Shown: positions 16,324-25,119 of the stretch, piece after piece | Position numbering within the stretch: the first letter of the stretch is position 1 | Layout of the letters: each line of letters opens with the position of its first letter | Assembly: GCA_963795195.1 (NCBI GenBank) | Contig: CAWCGU010000006.1 | Coordinates: 1,178,001 to 1,242,000 of the forward strand | Length of the DNA: 64,000 nucleotides | Direction of reading: 5' to 3' | Source of the DNA: CAWCGU01 sp963795195 | Lineage (GTDB): Bacteria > Actinomycetota > Thermoleophilia > Solirubrobacterales > 70-9 | The notes under the pieces: model-generated | Databases searched by the model: none | Told to the model about the DNA's origin: nothing | What the model saw: only the letters and a program-made list of their open reading frames with translations | Translations under genes and position numbers: made by a program

Positions 16324-17694
16324 ATGGCCGACCAGCCCCTGCCGCCGGGACTTGCTCCCCGCCTGATCTCCTTCGGCGAGCGGCTTCGCGAGGAGGGCGT
16401 CGCGGTCGGCACCTCGGAGCTGCTGGACGGCTTCGAAGCGCTGCAGGCCGTCCCCTGGATGGAGCCGGCCGACTTCCGTGAGGCGCTCGCGTCGACGCTT
16501 GCGAAGTCGCAGGAGGACCGGCGGATCTTCGACCTCGTCTTCGACCGCTTCTTCTTCCGCGCGGCGGAGGCCGAGGCGCTCGAGCGCGGCATCGGCGAAG
16601 GCGAGATGCGCTACGAGGGCGGTGAGCGCCTCGACATCGAGGCCCTGCGTGAAGCGATCCGGCAGGCGATCCAGGATGGGGACGAGGGCCAGATGCGCGA
16701 TCTCGCCCGGCTGGCGATCGCGGCCTTCGGACGGCAGGGTGAGGGCTCCGGCGTCGTCGGCGTTGACGTGCAGCGGATCAGGCGCACGCTCTCACTGCAG
16801 ACCCGCACCGGAGAGGCTGGGAACGAGACGCCGCTCGATCGCGACGGCCTGCGCCGCTTTGAATCGCACCTGCGCGCCGAGCTCGAGCGGGCGCTGATCG
16901 AGCGCTCAGAGCGACTGCCTGCTTCGCGCCCGTTGGCAGATCTCGACCGGGCACTGCCGACCAGCGCCGCACAGGACCTCGCCGCGGTCCACCGCGCCGT
17001 CGCCCAGCTCAAGCGCAGGCTGGCGACGCTGGGACACGAGCAGCGTGGCCGCAAGCGCGGCGCCGCGGTCGACGTGCGCAAGACGATGCGGGCCTCGCTG
17101 GAGACCGGCGGCGTGCCGCTGCGCCTCAAGTACCGGCCCAAGCACCCGCGCCGGCCGGAGATCTACGTGCTCTGCGATGTCTCGACCTCGGTGACCTCTG
17201 CCAGCGTCTTCTTTCTCTCGGTTCTGCACGCGCTGCACGACTCCTTTCGCAAGCTGCGTTCGTTCGTCTTCATCGAGCGGATCTCCGAGATCACAGACGT
17301 CTTCGAGCGCGAGCGCGACTTCCGCAAGATCTCCGAGCGGATCAGCCGCGAGGGCGGAGTCGCCGACGTCTCCGGCTACACCGACTACGGCCGGGTCTGG
17401 CTCGAGTTCGGAACCGAGATCTCCGAGGAGCTGCACTCGCGCTCCACCGTGATCGTGCTCGGCGACGCGCGCACCAACGGCCGCGAGCCGCACGCCGCCG
17501 CCTTCGCAGAGGTCACGCGCCGCGCCGGCCGCACCTTCTGGCTGAACCCGGAGCCGAAGCTCTACTGGAACTACGGCGACTCGGTGATGTCGGCATACGA
17601 GCCGCACTGCACACGTGTCTTCGAGTGCTGGACAACCAGGCACCTCGAGGATTTCGTCAACGTGATCGCGGGCGGCGCGTCCAGGGTCGAATAG
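16324..17694 (+). CDS. VWA-domain protein (CoxE-like)
   Basis: 456 residues with a C-terminal von Willebrand A domain. The MIDAS motif is CDVSTSVTS, with further ligands in SGYTDYG and LGDARTN. N-terminal 250 residues are helical and charged. CoxE-type proteins act with MoxR-type ATPases in maturing molybdenum hydroxylases and other complexes; no such enzyme is encoded nearby, so the client is unknown. Cotranscribed with the MoxR gene. Confidence 0.88.
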   Translation: MADQPLPPGLAPRLISFGERLREEGVAVGTSELLDGFEALQAVPWMEPADFREALASTLAKSQEDRRIFDLVFDRFFFRAAEAEALERGIGEGEMRYEGGERLDIEALREAIRQAIQDGDEGQMRDLARLAIAAFGRQGEGSGVVGVDVQRIRRTLSLQTRTGEAGNETPLDRDGLRRFESHLRAELERALIERSERLPASRPLADLDRALPTSAAQDLAAVHRAVAQLKRRLATLGHEQRGRKRGAAVDVRKTMRASLETGGVPLRLKYRPKHPRRPEIYVLCDVSTSVTSASVFFLSVLHALHDSFRKLRSFVFIERISEITDVFERERDFRKISERISREGGVADVSGYTDYGRVWLEFGTEISEELHSRSTVIVLGDARTNGREPHAAAFAEVTRRAGRTFWLNPEPKLYWNYGDSVMSAYEPHCTRVFECWTTRHLEDFVNVIAGGASRVE

Positions 17695-17737
17695 CAATCA
17701 ACGGCTAAGAACCGGTCGCGCGGGGTAGTGGCCCTGT

Positions 17738-18394
17738 ATGTCCCACGTGGCGATCCTCGATCTCGACGGAACGCTCGTCGATAGCAATTACCACCACACA
17801 ATCGCCTGGCATCGCGCCCTGCGCCAACACGACGTGACCGTCCCCGTTTGGCAAGTCCACCGCCACATCGGCATGGGCGGCGACAAGCTGGTCGCGGCCG
17901 TCGCCGGTAATAAGGTCGAGGACGACCTCGGCGACAGCATCCGCGGCGCCGAGAATGCGCTCTACATGGCGATGATCGAGGAGGTGCAGCCATTTGCAGG
18001 AGCCAGGGATCTGATCGTAGATCTGAACGAGCGCACCCGGGTCGTGCTTGCGAGCTCAGCGAAGCCGGAGGAGGTCGACCACTATCTGGATCAGCTCGAG
18101 GCCCGAGACCTGGTCGCTGCCTGGACGACGGCCGCCGACGTCGAGGCCACCAAACCGGAGCCGGATCTGGTTCAGGTCGCCCTCGACGCCGCCGGAGCTG
18201 ACGACGGCGTGATGATCGGCGATACGCCGTGGGACGTCAAGGCCGCGGCAGCAGTATCGGTACCGACCTACGCCGTGCTCACCGGCGGCTTCTCCGAGGC
18301 CGAGCTGCTGGACGCAGGCGCCGCTCAGGTGTTCGAGTCGATTTCGGACCTGCGGGCGACGCTCGATCGGCTGCCACTGCCAGCGGCCGCCTAG
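17738..18394 (+). CDS. HAD-superfamily phosphatase (phosphoglycolate phosphatase-like)
   Basis: 218 residues with HAD motif I DLDGTLVDS, motif II ASSAKPEE, motif III Lys in TKPEPDL and motif IV GDTPWD. The helical cap between motifs I and II places it with the beta-phosphoglucomutase/phosphoglycolate phosphatase type. The substrate cannot be read from sequence. It ends 32 bp before the TPP riboswitch. Confidence 0.87.
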   Translation: MSHVAILDLDGTLVDSNYHHTIAWHRALRQHDVTVPVWQVHRHIGMGGDKLVAAVAGNKVEDDLGDSIRGAENALYMAMIEEVQPFAGARDLIVDLNERTRVVLASSAKPEEVDHYLDQLEARDLVAAWTTAADVEATKPEPDLVQVALDAAGADDGVMIGDTPWDVKAAAAVSVPTYAVLTGGFSEAELLDAGAAQVFESISDLRATLDRLPLPAAA

Positions 18395-18426
18395 CCTTTG
18401 CAGAATCCGCGGATAGACTTCGTGAT

Positions 18427-18529
18427 GTAAACCGGGGTGCTCGCGGGAAGCGGGCTGAGATAGCGCAACCGGCCGAGGCCGCCCGGCGCTGACCCGTCGA
18501 ACCTGTGCGGTAATGCGCGCGGAGGGAGA
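18427..18529 (+). promoter_or_regulatory. TPP riboswitch (THI element)
   Basis: The conserved blocks occur in order: CGGGGTGC near 18433-18440, GGCTGAGA ending at 18460, GACCCGTCGAACCTG at 18491-18505, CGGTAATG at 18508-18515 and GGAGGGAGA at 18521-18529. The last block also contains the ribosome site of the next gene (ATG 18530), so thiamine pyrophosphate binding should mask translation start of the ABC transporter operon. Confidence 0.95.
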
Positions 18530-19345
18530 ATGAACACGATCACCCGGGCTCCCGACATGGATCCCGACACCACCTCAGGCAGGGAAGCCGTCGCTCAGGC
18601 GCCCGGCGCCGGCCTCGCGGTCGAATCCGTCTCGCACTCCTACGGCGAGCTTCGGGTTCTCGACACGGTCAGCCTGGCCGCCGCTCCACGCGAGGTGCTC
18701 GGGATCGTCGGCCGCTCCGGCTGCGGCAAGTCGACGCTGCTCGAGCTGATCTGCGGTCTGATCGATCCCGAGGCGGGCTCGATCGCCGTCGGCGAGACCG
18801 ACGGCCCGTCCCGCATGGATCACTGCGCCTACATGCCGCAGCGCGATCTGCTGCTCCCCTGGCTTGCGGCCATCGACAACGCGGCGCTGGCACTGCGGGT
18901 CAAGGGGATCGCGAAGCGTGAGGCGCGCGCAGCCGCGGCCCCGCTCTTCGAGCGCTTCGGCCTGGCCGGCTTTGAGGACTCCACCCCCGATCAGCTCTCG
19001 GGCGGCATGCGACAGCGCGTCGCGTTCTTGCGCACCCTCCTCGCAGGCAAGCCGCTGTTGCTGCTCGACGAGCCTTTCGCCGGTCTTGACGCGATCTCTC
19101 GGGCCGAGATGCAGGAGTGGCTGGTCGGAGCGCTGGCCGCGGAGCCGCGCACCGTCGTGCTGGTCACCCACGATGTCGAGGAGGCGCTCTATCTCTGTGA
19201 CCGAGTCGCCGTGCTCTCGCGCCGGCCGGCGGGAGTCATTGCCGAACTGTCCCAGCCGGGGCCGCGGAGTCGTGACCGTCTGGCGACCGTCACCTCGCGG
19301 GAGTTCGTCGCCGCCCGTGAACGCGCGCTCGAGGTACTGCGGTGA
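18530..19345 (+). CDS. thiZ: ABC transporter ATP-binding protein (thiamine precursor uptake)
   Basis: 271 residues: Walker A GRSGCGKST at 61-69, signature LSGGMRQR, Walker B LLLLDEPFAGLD and the switch histidine in LVTHD. It is the SsuB/TauB/ThiZ-type importer ATPase. The assignment to a thiamine precursor (HMP-like pyrimidine) rests on the TPP riboswitch directly upstream and the ThiY-like binding protein downstream. The first 25 residues are an extra, poorly conserved leader. It overlaps the permease by 4 bp. The gene name is by analogy. Confidence 0.88.
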   Translation: MNTITRAPDMDPDTTSGREAVAQAPGAGLAVESVSHSYGELRVLDTVSLAAAPREVLGIVGRSGCGKSTLLELICGLIDPEAGSIAVGETDGPSRMDHCAYMPQRDLLLPWLAAIDNAALALRVKGIAKREARAAAAPLFERFGLAGFEDSTPDQLSGGMRQRVAFLRTLLAGKPLLLLDEPFAGLDAISRAEMQEWLVGALAAEPRTVVLVTHDVEEALYLCDRVAVLSRRPAGVIAELSQPGPRSRDRLATVTSREFVAARERALEVLR

Positions 19346-20103
19346 AGGCGCGCCAGGTACTGCTGCCCCTGCTGGTGATCGCGGTGCTGCTCGCGGCCTG
19401 GGAGCTGGCGGCGCGCTGGGACGTTCTCGCTGACCTGCTCAACATCAAGCCGTTCCTGATCCCGGCGCCGAGCGAGGTCGCCGAGGCACTTTGGAACGAC
19501 CGTGAGCTGCTCGCCGAGAACGCTTGGGTGACGCTGCAGGAGGTCCTGCTCGGCTTCGGGGTCGCGGTCGTGGTTGGAGTGACGTTCGCGCTCCTGTTGC
19601 ACCTCTTCGAGACTCTGCGGCGCTCTCTGTATCCCCTGCTCGTCGCCTCGCAGACCGTGCCGATCATCGTCGTGGCTCCGATCCTGGTCGTCTGGTTCGG
19701 CTTCGGGATCGGGCCGAAGCTGGGCATCATCGCGCTGATCTGCTTCTTCCCGATCACGGTCAACACGCTCGACGGCCTGCGCTCGGTTGACCCGCAGCTG
19801 CTGAAGCTGATGCGCTCGCTGGGCGCCGGCCCGCTGAGGACCCTGCGCCAGGTCGAGGCCCCGTCCGCCCTCCCCTACTTCTTCAGCGGCGCCAAGGTCG
19901 CCGTCGCGGTGGCGGTGATCGGCGCCGTCTTCGGCGAGTGGGCCGGGTCGGATTCCGGACTTGGCCATCTGATGCTGCAGGCCTCGGCCCAGCTGCTGAC
20001 GGCGCGCATGTTCGCCGCAGTCGTCGTGCTCTCTGCCTTCGCGATCGGGTTGTTCGCGCTGCTGTCACTTACCGAGCGCCGCGTAGCCTGGTGGGCTCGA
20101 TGA
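19342..20103 (+). CDS. thiX: ABC transporter permease (thiamine precursor uptake)
   Basis: 253 residues with about six transmembrane helices and the BPD_transp_1 type cytoplasmic loop (LKLMRSLGAGPLRTLRQVEA) that contacts the ATPase. LIPAPSEVAEAL near the N-terminus and FGEWAGSDSGLG are usual in the SsuC/ThiX type. GTG start overlaps the ATPase gene; the stop overlaps the binding-protein gene (ATGA). Regulated with the operon by the TPP riboswitch. Confidence 0.88.
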   Translation: MKARQVLLPLLVIAVLLAAWELAARWDVLADLLNIKPFLIPAPSEVAEALWNDRELLAENAWVTLQEVLLGFGVAVVVGVTFALLLHLFETLRRSLYPLLVASQTVPIIVVAPILVVWFGFGIGPKLGIIALICFFPITVNTLDGLRSVDPQLLKLMRSLGAGPLRTLRQVEAPSALPYFFSGAKVAVAVAVIGAVFGEWAGSDSGLGHLMLQASAQLLTARMFAAVVVLSAFAIGLFALLSLTERRVAWWAR

Positions 20104-21107
20104 AGCAGCTGCTCACAGCCATCGCCGTCCTCGCCGCGCTTGTCGTCTCGGCCTGCGGAGAGAAAAAGGAAGCCGTCCGCGGGGTCGAGCCGGAGGAATT
20201 CGATCTCGCACTCGACTTCTACATCAACCCCGACCATGCGGGCCTCTACGCCGCCCTGGACCGCGGCTTCTTCGCGAATGCCGGGCTAGACGTTCGCCCA
20301 CGCGTGCCCTCCGATCCGTCGGCACCGATCAAGCAGGTCGCGGCGGGACGAGCCGACCTCGCGATCTCATACGAGCCTGAGGTGCTGCTCGCCCGGAATC
20401 AGGGACTTGACGTGGTCGCTGTGGCTGCGCTGGTGGATGAGCCGCTGACGTCCGTGATCTGGACGGCCGACTCGGGATTGACGAGCGTCTCCGACCTCGC
20501 GGGCAAGACGCTGGTCACCGCCGGGATTCCCTACCAGCAGGCGTTTCTGGAGGCGATCGCGGAGGAGGCCGGTATCGACCCGGAATCGATCAGCACGGTC
20601 GACGTCGGCCTTGACCTTCAGGCGGCAGTGCTCTCCGGACGCGCCGACGCGATGCTCGGGGGGTTCCGCAACATCGAGGGGGTCGACCTCGAGGCCCGCG
20701 GCGCCGATCCAACGGTGCTGCCTGTCGATGAGATCGGGATTCCCAACTACGACGAGCTTGTACTCGTCGCATCTCGCGAGCGCCTCGAGGAAGATCCGGA
20801 GGAGATCGAGCTCTTCATCTCCGCCCTCGCGCGTGGGACACGCGTAGCCGCCGCCGATCCCGAGTCCGCATCTGAGTTGGTGGTCGAAGCAGGCGACGGA
20901 CTCGACCCCAAGCTGACGCTGCTCGAGACTGAGACGACCCTGCCGCTGCTGCTGCCGGCCGGCGGCGAGCGCTTCGGCGAGATGAACCTCGAGGAGTGGC
21001 AGGAGTTCGCCGGTTTCCTCTACGACAAGGGTCAGCTGAGCCAGCGCCTCGATGCTGCGGACGCGATCACGAACGATTTGCTGCCGGGGCGGGCGGGGGC
21101 GGAGTAG
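20100..21107 (+). CDS. thiY: ThiY-like substrate-binding lipoprotein
   Basis: 335 residues. Signal peptide with lipobox VVSAC, so the protein is anchored outside the membrane. INPDHAGLYAALDRGFFANAGLDV is close to the ThiY/NMT1 pattern, as is RADLAISYEPEVL. It should deliver a thiamine precursor such as formylaminopyrimidine or HMP to the permease. ATG 20100 overlaps the permease stop; a longer frame from 19938 is inside the permease gene. No thiamine biosynthetic gene is adjacent. Confidence 0.88.
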   Translation: MKQLLTAIAVLAALVVSACGEKKEAVRGVEPEEFDLALDFYINPDHAGLYAALDRGFFANAGLDVRPRVPSDPSAPIKQVAAGRADLAISYEPEVLLARNQGLDVVAVAALVDEPLTSVIWTADSGLTSVSDLAGKTLVTAGIPYQQAFLEAIAEEAGIDPESISTVDVGLDLQAAVLSGRADAMLGGFRNIEGVDLEARGADPTVLPVDEIGIPNYDELVLVASRERLEEDPEEIELFISALARGTRVAAADPESASELVVEAGDGLDPKLTLLETETTLPLLLPAGGERFGEMNLEEWQEFAGFLYDKGQLSQRLDAADAITNDLLPGRAGAE

Positions 21108-21156
21108 GTTTCCGCTGAGCTCGGTAGGGCTGTCAGGGACGAACGAACGACAGCAC

Positions 21157-21477
21157 TCAGGCGGTGAGATCGAGGCGGAGGTCCAGGCGTGCCGCGACCC
21201 TCTCGGGGCGACACCCTTGCGGTTGCCGATCGTGTCGAGGTAGCGAAGTGGTCGGGATTCCGTCTCGGATCACCGTGTCGTTCGAGACCAGGGATCGGCG
21301 GTGAGCCACAAGCGCGTAGATGCCCCGGGAGATCAGAAAGAGCCGACCGCGACGCATCCGGTGAGCGATCGAGTTCGCTGACATCCCGAGCCCGAGCAGA
21401 TCCTCGAGCAGCAGCACCCCGTATCGCGTTTGCGCGAGTGCACGTACCTGTCCGAGTGAAACTTGTCCAGTTGACAT
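21157..21477 (-). pseudogene. AbiEi-type antitoxin remnant with internal deletion
   Basis: The first 60 residues have the N-terminal winged helix of AbiEi-family proteins (RYGVLLLEDLLGLGMSANSI, then HRMRRGRLFLISRGIYAL). The text then jumps to VSNDTVIRDGIPTTS, which in intact members lies about 80 residues later, and the tail (RHDRQPQGCRPERVAARLDL) looks out of frame. I read this as a remnant with an internal deletion and a 3' frameshift. No AbiEii toxin gene is present. Confidence 0.6.
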
Positions 21478-21508
21478 GCCTAAGGCATGTCAAGTCCGCA
21501 AGGTTCAC
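21456..21508. repeat. 53-bp imperfect palindrome at the AbiEi remnant start
   Basis: A perfect core TTGACATGCC-TAA-GGCATGTCAA (21471-21493) extends to 25-nt arms (21456-21480 and 21484-21508) that match at 20 of 25 positions. The start codon of the remnant is inside. It may be an autoregulatory operator or a repeat end. Confidence 0.7.
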
Positions 21509-21610
21509 CCGCGCCCCCTTGGTGGGGCCCTTGGTGCTGTCGTTACGGCGCTTCGCGGCTCAGTGGCGCCCAGGGCCGCAGGCCGAGCGCGGCCGGGCAG
21601 CGCCCAGCCC

Positions 21611-22558
21611 TCAGGCGGCCTGCGGCAGCATGCGAAGCGGTGGCCCGGAGGTGAGGATGCGCTTGCGGTCAACGAGCAGGAAGAGGCCGGCCAGGGCTCT
21701 GAACGGCTCGTACTCGGCGAAGTACTCGTGGATCTGGGGCACTGTTGCTCGGTAGCCCTCGCCGCGGGCGTGGCCGACGAACTTGACATACGCGAGGTCG
21801 CCCGCGGGAAGCGCATCGGGGTCGCCGCGGCCGTGCAACCCCAGCTTTTCCACGGTCCAGGGGCCGATCTCGGAGATCGCCAGCAGGCGCTCGTCGTGTT
21901 CGGCGCGACCCGGATCGATGTGCCCGCGCTCGATCTCACGCGCGATCTTGACCAGCGCGATCGACCGGGCAGCCGAGAGGTCCGCCGCCTGAAGCTCGGC
22001 CGGCGCCCGGGCGGCCATCGCCGCGGGGGTCGGAACGTCGCGCAGGCTGCCGACACCGGAAACCTCAACCTCAGCCCCATAGCGGTAGACGAACCGGCGC
22101 TGTATCGCCTGGGCTCGCTCGACCTCGATCAGCTGCTCGGTTACCGCCCAGGCGAGCGATTCCCAGGGCCAGGGACGGCGGCTGGGCCGCAGCCATGGGC
22201 GCCGGCGGATTGCAGGGCCGAGCAACGGATGGCGACGAAACTCGTCGAGAAACGACCGCAGGTCGTCATCGACGCCTAACGAGAAGCGAAAACGCGCCAC
22301 CCCGAGCTCGAGAACCTCGACGGGCACACCTTCCCCCTCCCCCGCCGCCGGTTGCGCTCTGACCACCACTGCGCCGTCGCGACGCTGAAACGCCTGCACC
22401 AGGAGCGAATGGCCGAGGACGTGCAACAGCCGGTAGACGGTGCCGCCCCGCTTGCGAAGGACGCCGTCGCCACGCCCGCGCGCGATCAGCCTGTAGGGCC
22501 AGGGCGGCTGGATCTCGACCTCGAGCGGCCGGATCGTCGGGCTTGCGGCGCTGCTCAC
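21611..22558 (-). CDS. DNA-3-methyladenine glycosylase II (AlkA-like)
   Basis: Base-excision repair glycosylase removing alkylated purines, 315 residues. An N-terminal AlkA-type domain (1-110) is followed by a helix-hairpin-helix domain with ISEIGPWTVEKLGL and the catalytic Asp in ALPAGDLAYVK. The start is GTG 22558. It stands apart from its neighbours by 30 bp or more; no ada-type regulator is nearby. Confidence 0.85.
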   Translation of the reverse strand: MSSAASPTIRPLEVEIQPPWPYRLIARGRGDGVLRKRGGTVYRLLHVLGHSLLVQAFQRRDGAVVVRAQPAAGEGEGVPVEVLELGVARFRFSLGVDDDLRSFLDEFRRHPLLGPAIRRRPWLRPSRRPWPWESLAWAVTEQLIEVERAQAIQRRFVYRYGAEVEVSGVGSLRDVPTPAAMAARAPAELQAADLSAARSIALVKIAREIERGHIDPGRAEHDERLLAISEIGPWTVEKLGLHGRGDPDALPAGDLAYVKFVGHARGEGYRATVPQIHEYFAEYEPFRALAGLFLLVDRKRILTSGPPLRMLPQAA

Positions 22559-22588
22559 CGAACGAAGATACGCCCGGCCCCGGCGGGG

Positions 22589-22909
22589 CTACCGGTCCCC
22601 GAGCAGGTGCACGTCGACCAAGAAGGAGCGGCTGGCGACCACGTTGCCCGGCCGTTCGCCGCGCCTGCGCTTGCTCGAGCGAGTCGTCTTCGACGAGCCT
22701 GCGACTGCCCGCACCACTGCCACGGTCGCCGCCCCGGCAACCAAGCCGCCGGCGGCTGCCAGCGCCAGCGTTCTGACCTCGGCGTTGGAGAGCGCCACGT
22801 TTCGGGCCTCGCGAACCACCGGCAGCGAGCGCACCGACACGGGAGGGTCGCCGTCGAGGGGCACGCTCGCCTCCTCGATCGCGTCCGCTTCGTACACCTC
22901 CTGCCGCAT
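22589..22909 (-). CDS. Hypothetical single-span membrane protein
   Basis: 106 residues. Acidic N-terminus, one hydrophobic segment (about 47-66, LALAAAGGLVAGAATVAVVR), then a basic cluster SSKTTRSSKRRRGERP and a short C-terminal region ending VDVHLLGDR. No family recognised. Lies 30 bp upstream of the AlkA-like gene on the same strand. Confidence 0.6.
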   Translation of the reverse strand: MRQEVYEADAIEEASVPLDGDPPVSVRSLPVVREARNVALSNAEVRTLALAAAGGLVAGAATVAVVRAVAGSSKTTRSSKRRRGERPGNVVASRSFLVDVHLLGDR

Positions 22910-22966
22910 TGGCTGCAGTCTAATCCCGCGCCAAGCGGCGGCCCGAGTGCGCTTCTTTTCACCTGC

Positions 22967-24715
22967 TCAGGACGGAATCGACCAGAGCTTGACCGGCTTC
23001 TCGCGGCCGCGAACGGGCATCTCGTCGACGTAGACGAGCCCCTGCGCGCCTGATTTCAGAGCGTCGCGAGTGGCATCGGCGATGAAGACCTGGTGCCCTG
23101 AACCCTTCGTCATGCCTTCGATCCGCGATGCGGTGTTGACCGTGTCGCCGATCGCCGTGTAGTCGAGGCGGCGCTCCGAACCGACGTTGCCCGCCATCAC
23201 CTCGCCGGTGTTGAGCCCGACACCCATGCGGAACTCGTGGTCGATTCCCTGCGAGTGCACCCAGTGATTAAAGGCGTCGAGGCGTTCGCCGGCCATCGCC
23301 TTCGCGGTCGCGAGAGCGCGATCAGCGTGGTCGGGTTGGTCAAGCGGCGCCCCGAATATCGCCATGATCCCGTCGCCTATATAGGCCGCGATCGTGCCGC
23401 CGTTGGCGAGGATCGCCTCGCTCATCTCGCTGAGGTACCGGTTGACGATGTCGATCACCCGCTCGGGGTCCACGCCTTCCGAGAAGCTGGTGAACCCGCG
23501 CAGATCGCTGAACAAGACCGTGACCTCTCGGCGTACGCCGCCGAGCCGCAGGTCCGAACCCGCCTGAGCCAGCACGTCGTCGACGACGCTCTCAGGCACG
23601 AAGCGCGCAAACAGATCGCGCACCCGAACCCGCTCCATCACCTCGTTGACGTAGTAGACGCCGAGCGTCCCTGCGCCGGCCAACACGAATGCCAGCATCG
23701 GATAGCTGAACGGAACGATCAGGCCGCTGTTGAAGGCGAGCTGCACCCCGACAACGAAGGCAAGCCCGGCACCGACCGTGGCCAGCAGCGCGTAGCGCGG
23801 AGCCAGTCGGATTCCCGTCACCGCGGCGAACATCCCCATCGAGACGATCAGGACCACGTTTAGCCAGCCCGACGATCGGCGCAGCGGAAAGTCGTCGAGG
23901 ATGGTCGCGATCGCGTTGGCGTGGATCTCGGGGCCGGTCATCAACTGGGTCCCGCCGCTGAAGGAGGTTCCATGGACGTCGCCGAGCGCCAGCTTGGTGG
24001 CGCCGACGACGACAATCTTGTCCTCGAAGTAGCCCGGGGGTGTCTGACCGGCCGCAACCTCGCTGAATGAGACGATCGGGAAGGTCCCGGGTGGCCCACG
24101 GAAGTCGATCCAGTCGAGGCCTCTGTCCGGGTCGATCTGCTTGCCGGTCGCCCGCTCGGCGACGACAAGGGGGAAGCTTTCGATGCCGTCCACCTCGTTG
24201 TCCATTCGCCTGTAGATGCCACCGGGGTCGGCGGGGAACACCGACGTGCGCCCGACCACGGCGTTTGCGCTTTCGACCGTCTCAGGGCCGCCGAAAGCCG
24301 GAGGGACGCCGGTGCGGGCGTTGACCTGCTCGGCGGCCAGCACCACACCGCCGGCGTCGCGAACTGCGTTGAACAGCGCCCGGTCCTCCGGCTCAACCGT
24401 CTGGCCGATGAACTCGACGTCATAGGCGATCGTGCGGGCGCCGTCGGCCGCGAGTGCCTCGATCACGTCGGCGTGATGGATCCGCGAGAACGGGTAGCGG
24501 CCGAGCTTCGCGGTCGTCGTGTCGTCGATTGCGACGATCACGATCTCTTCGGGAAGAGCCTGCTCGCCCCGAACCGAAAAACGGGCGTCGACCGTGCTCA
24601 GCTCGATCCTGTCAAGCGCCTCGGTCGCGTAGAGGACCAGCGAGATCGCTGTCGCGGCGATGCCGACCGCGAGAAACGCCCTCAGCCGGCGCCGCTCGCC
24701 GCGGGAGTCCCTCAC
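22967..24715 (-). CDS. CHASE2-domain class III adenylate/guanylate cyclase
   Basis: Membrane receptor cyclase, 582 residues. An N-terminal helix (about 13-30), an extracellular CHASE2 sensor (about 35-275), three helices (about 284-301, 308-326, 335-355) and a cytosolic class III cyclase domain (about 395-560). Metal-binding Asp404 (LFSDLRGFT) and Asp448 (YIGDGIMAIFG) and the NTASR motif are intact. Its start overlaps the NTF2-like gene by 4 bp, and that gene overlaps the giant secreted protein gene, so all three are translated as one unit. ATP versus GTP preference is not determined. Confidence 0.9.
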   Translation of the reverse strand: MRDSRGERRRLRAFLAVGIAATAISLVLYATEALDRIELSTVDARFSVRGEQALPEEIVIVAIDDTTTAKLGRYPFSRIHHADVIEALAADGARTIAYDVEFIGQTVEPEDRALFNAVRDAGGVVLAAEQVNARTGVPPAFGGPETVESANAVVGRTSVFPADPGGIYRRMDNEVDGIESFPLVVAERATGKQIDPDRGLDWIDFRGPPGTFPIVSFSEVAAGQTPPGYFEDKIVVVGATKLALGDVHGTSFSGGTQLMTGPEIHANAIATILDDFPLRRSSGWLNVVLIVSMGMFAAVTGIRLAPRYALLATVGAGLAFVVGVQLAFNSGLIVPFSYPMLAFVLAGAGTLGVYYVNEVMERVRVRDLFARFVPESVVDDVLAQAGSDLRLGGVRREVTVLFSDLRGFTSFSEGVDPERVIDIVNRYLSEMSEAILANGGTIAAYIGDGIMAIFGAPLDQPDHADRALATAKAMAGERLDAFNHWVHSQGIDHEFRMGVGLNTGEVMAGNVGSERRLDYTAIGDTVNTASRIEGMTKGSGHQVFIADATRDALKSGAQGLVYVDEMPVRGREKPVKLWSIPS

Positions 24716-25119
24716 ACCTCGGCGAGCCCGGCCACCGCCAGCGCCGCGGCCGGGTCGAGGTAGGCATCAACCTTCAGGACGCGGCCATCGCGCAGCGTCC
24801 AGACGTGCCCGAACTCACCGGCCAGGGGTAGTCCACTGGCCCGCCCCCTCCCGTAGATCCGGCCGACGACGACGATGCGGCCATCAGCCGCCTCGCGGAC
24901 CTCGGCGACTTCGTACTTGAGCTCCTCGAAATCCTGCTCGAGTGCGTAGCCGAAATCCCGCAACTCCTGGACGCCGCGAACGGTCCTGCCGCCCGTTTCC
25001 TCGGAGAGGCGTGACTCGAAATCCTGGTCGGCGAGATTCACCAGCGCGGACAGGCCGGTCTCGCGCCCGGCAACGGACGCCCAGTTGAAACCGTAGACCT
25101 GGCGGATCAGCTGGCTCAC
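24712..25119 (-). CDS. NTF2/SnoaL-like protein
   Basis: 135 residues with the small cone-shaped NTF2-like fold pattern: N-terminal helices, then GRTVRGVQELRDFGYALEQD, and strands ending in GEFGHVWTLRDGRVLKVDAY. Such proteins are small-molecule binders, isomerases or accessory domains. It has no signal peptide. Overlaps of 4 bp on both sides place it between the secreted FecR-like protein and the CHASE2 cyclase in one operon. The specific role is unknown. Confidence 0.8.
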   Translation of the reverse strand: MSQLIRQVYGFNWASVAGRETGLSALVNLADQDFESRLSEETGGRTVRGVQELRDFGYALEQDFEELKYEVAEVREAADGRIVVVGRIYGRGRASGLPLAGEFGHVWTLRDGRVLKVDAYLDPAAALAVAGLAEV

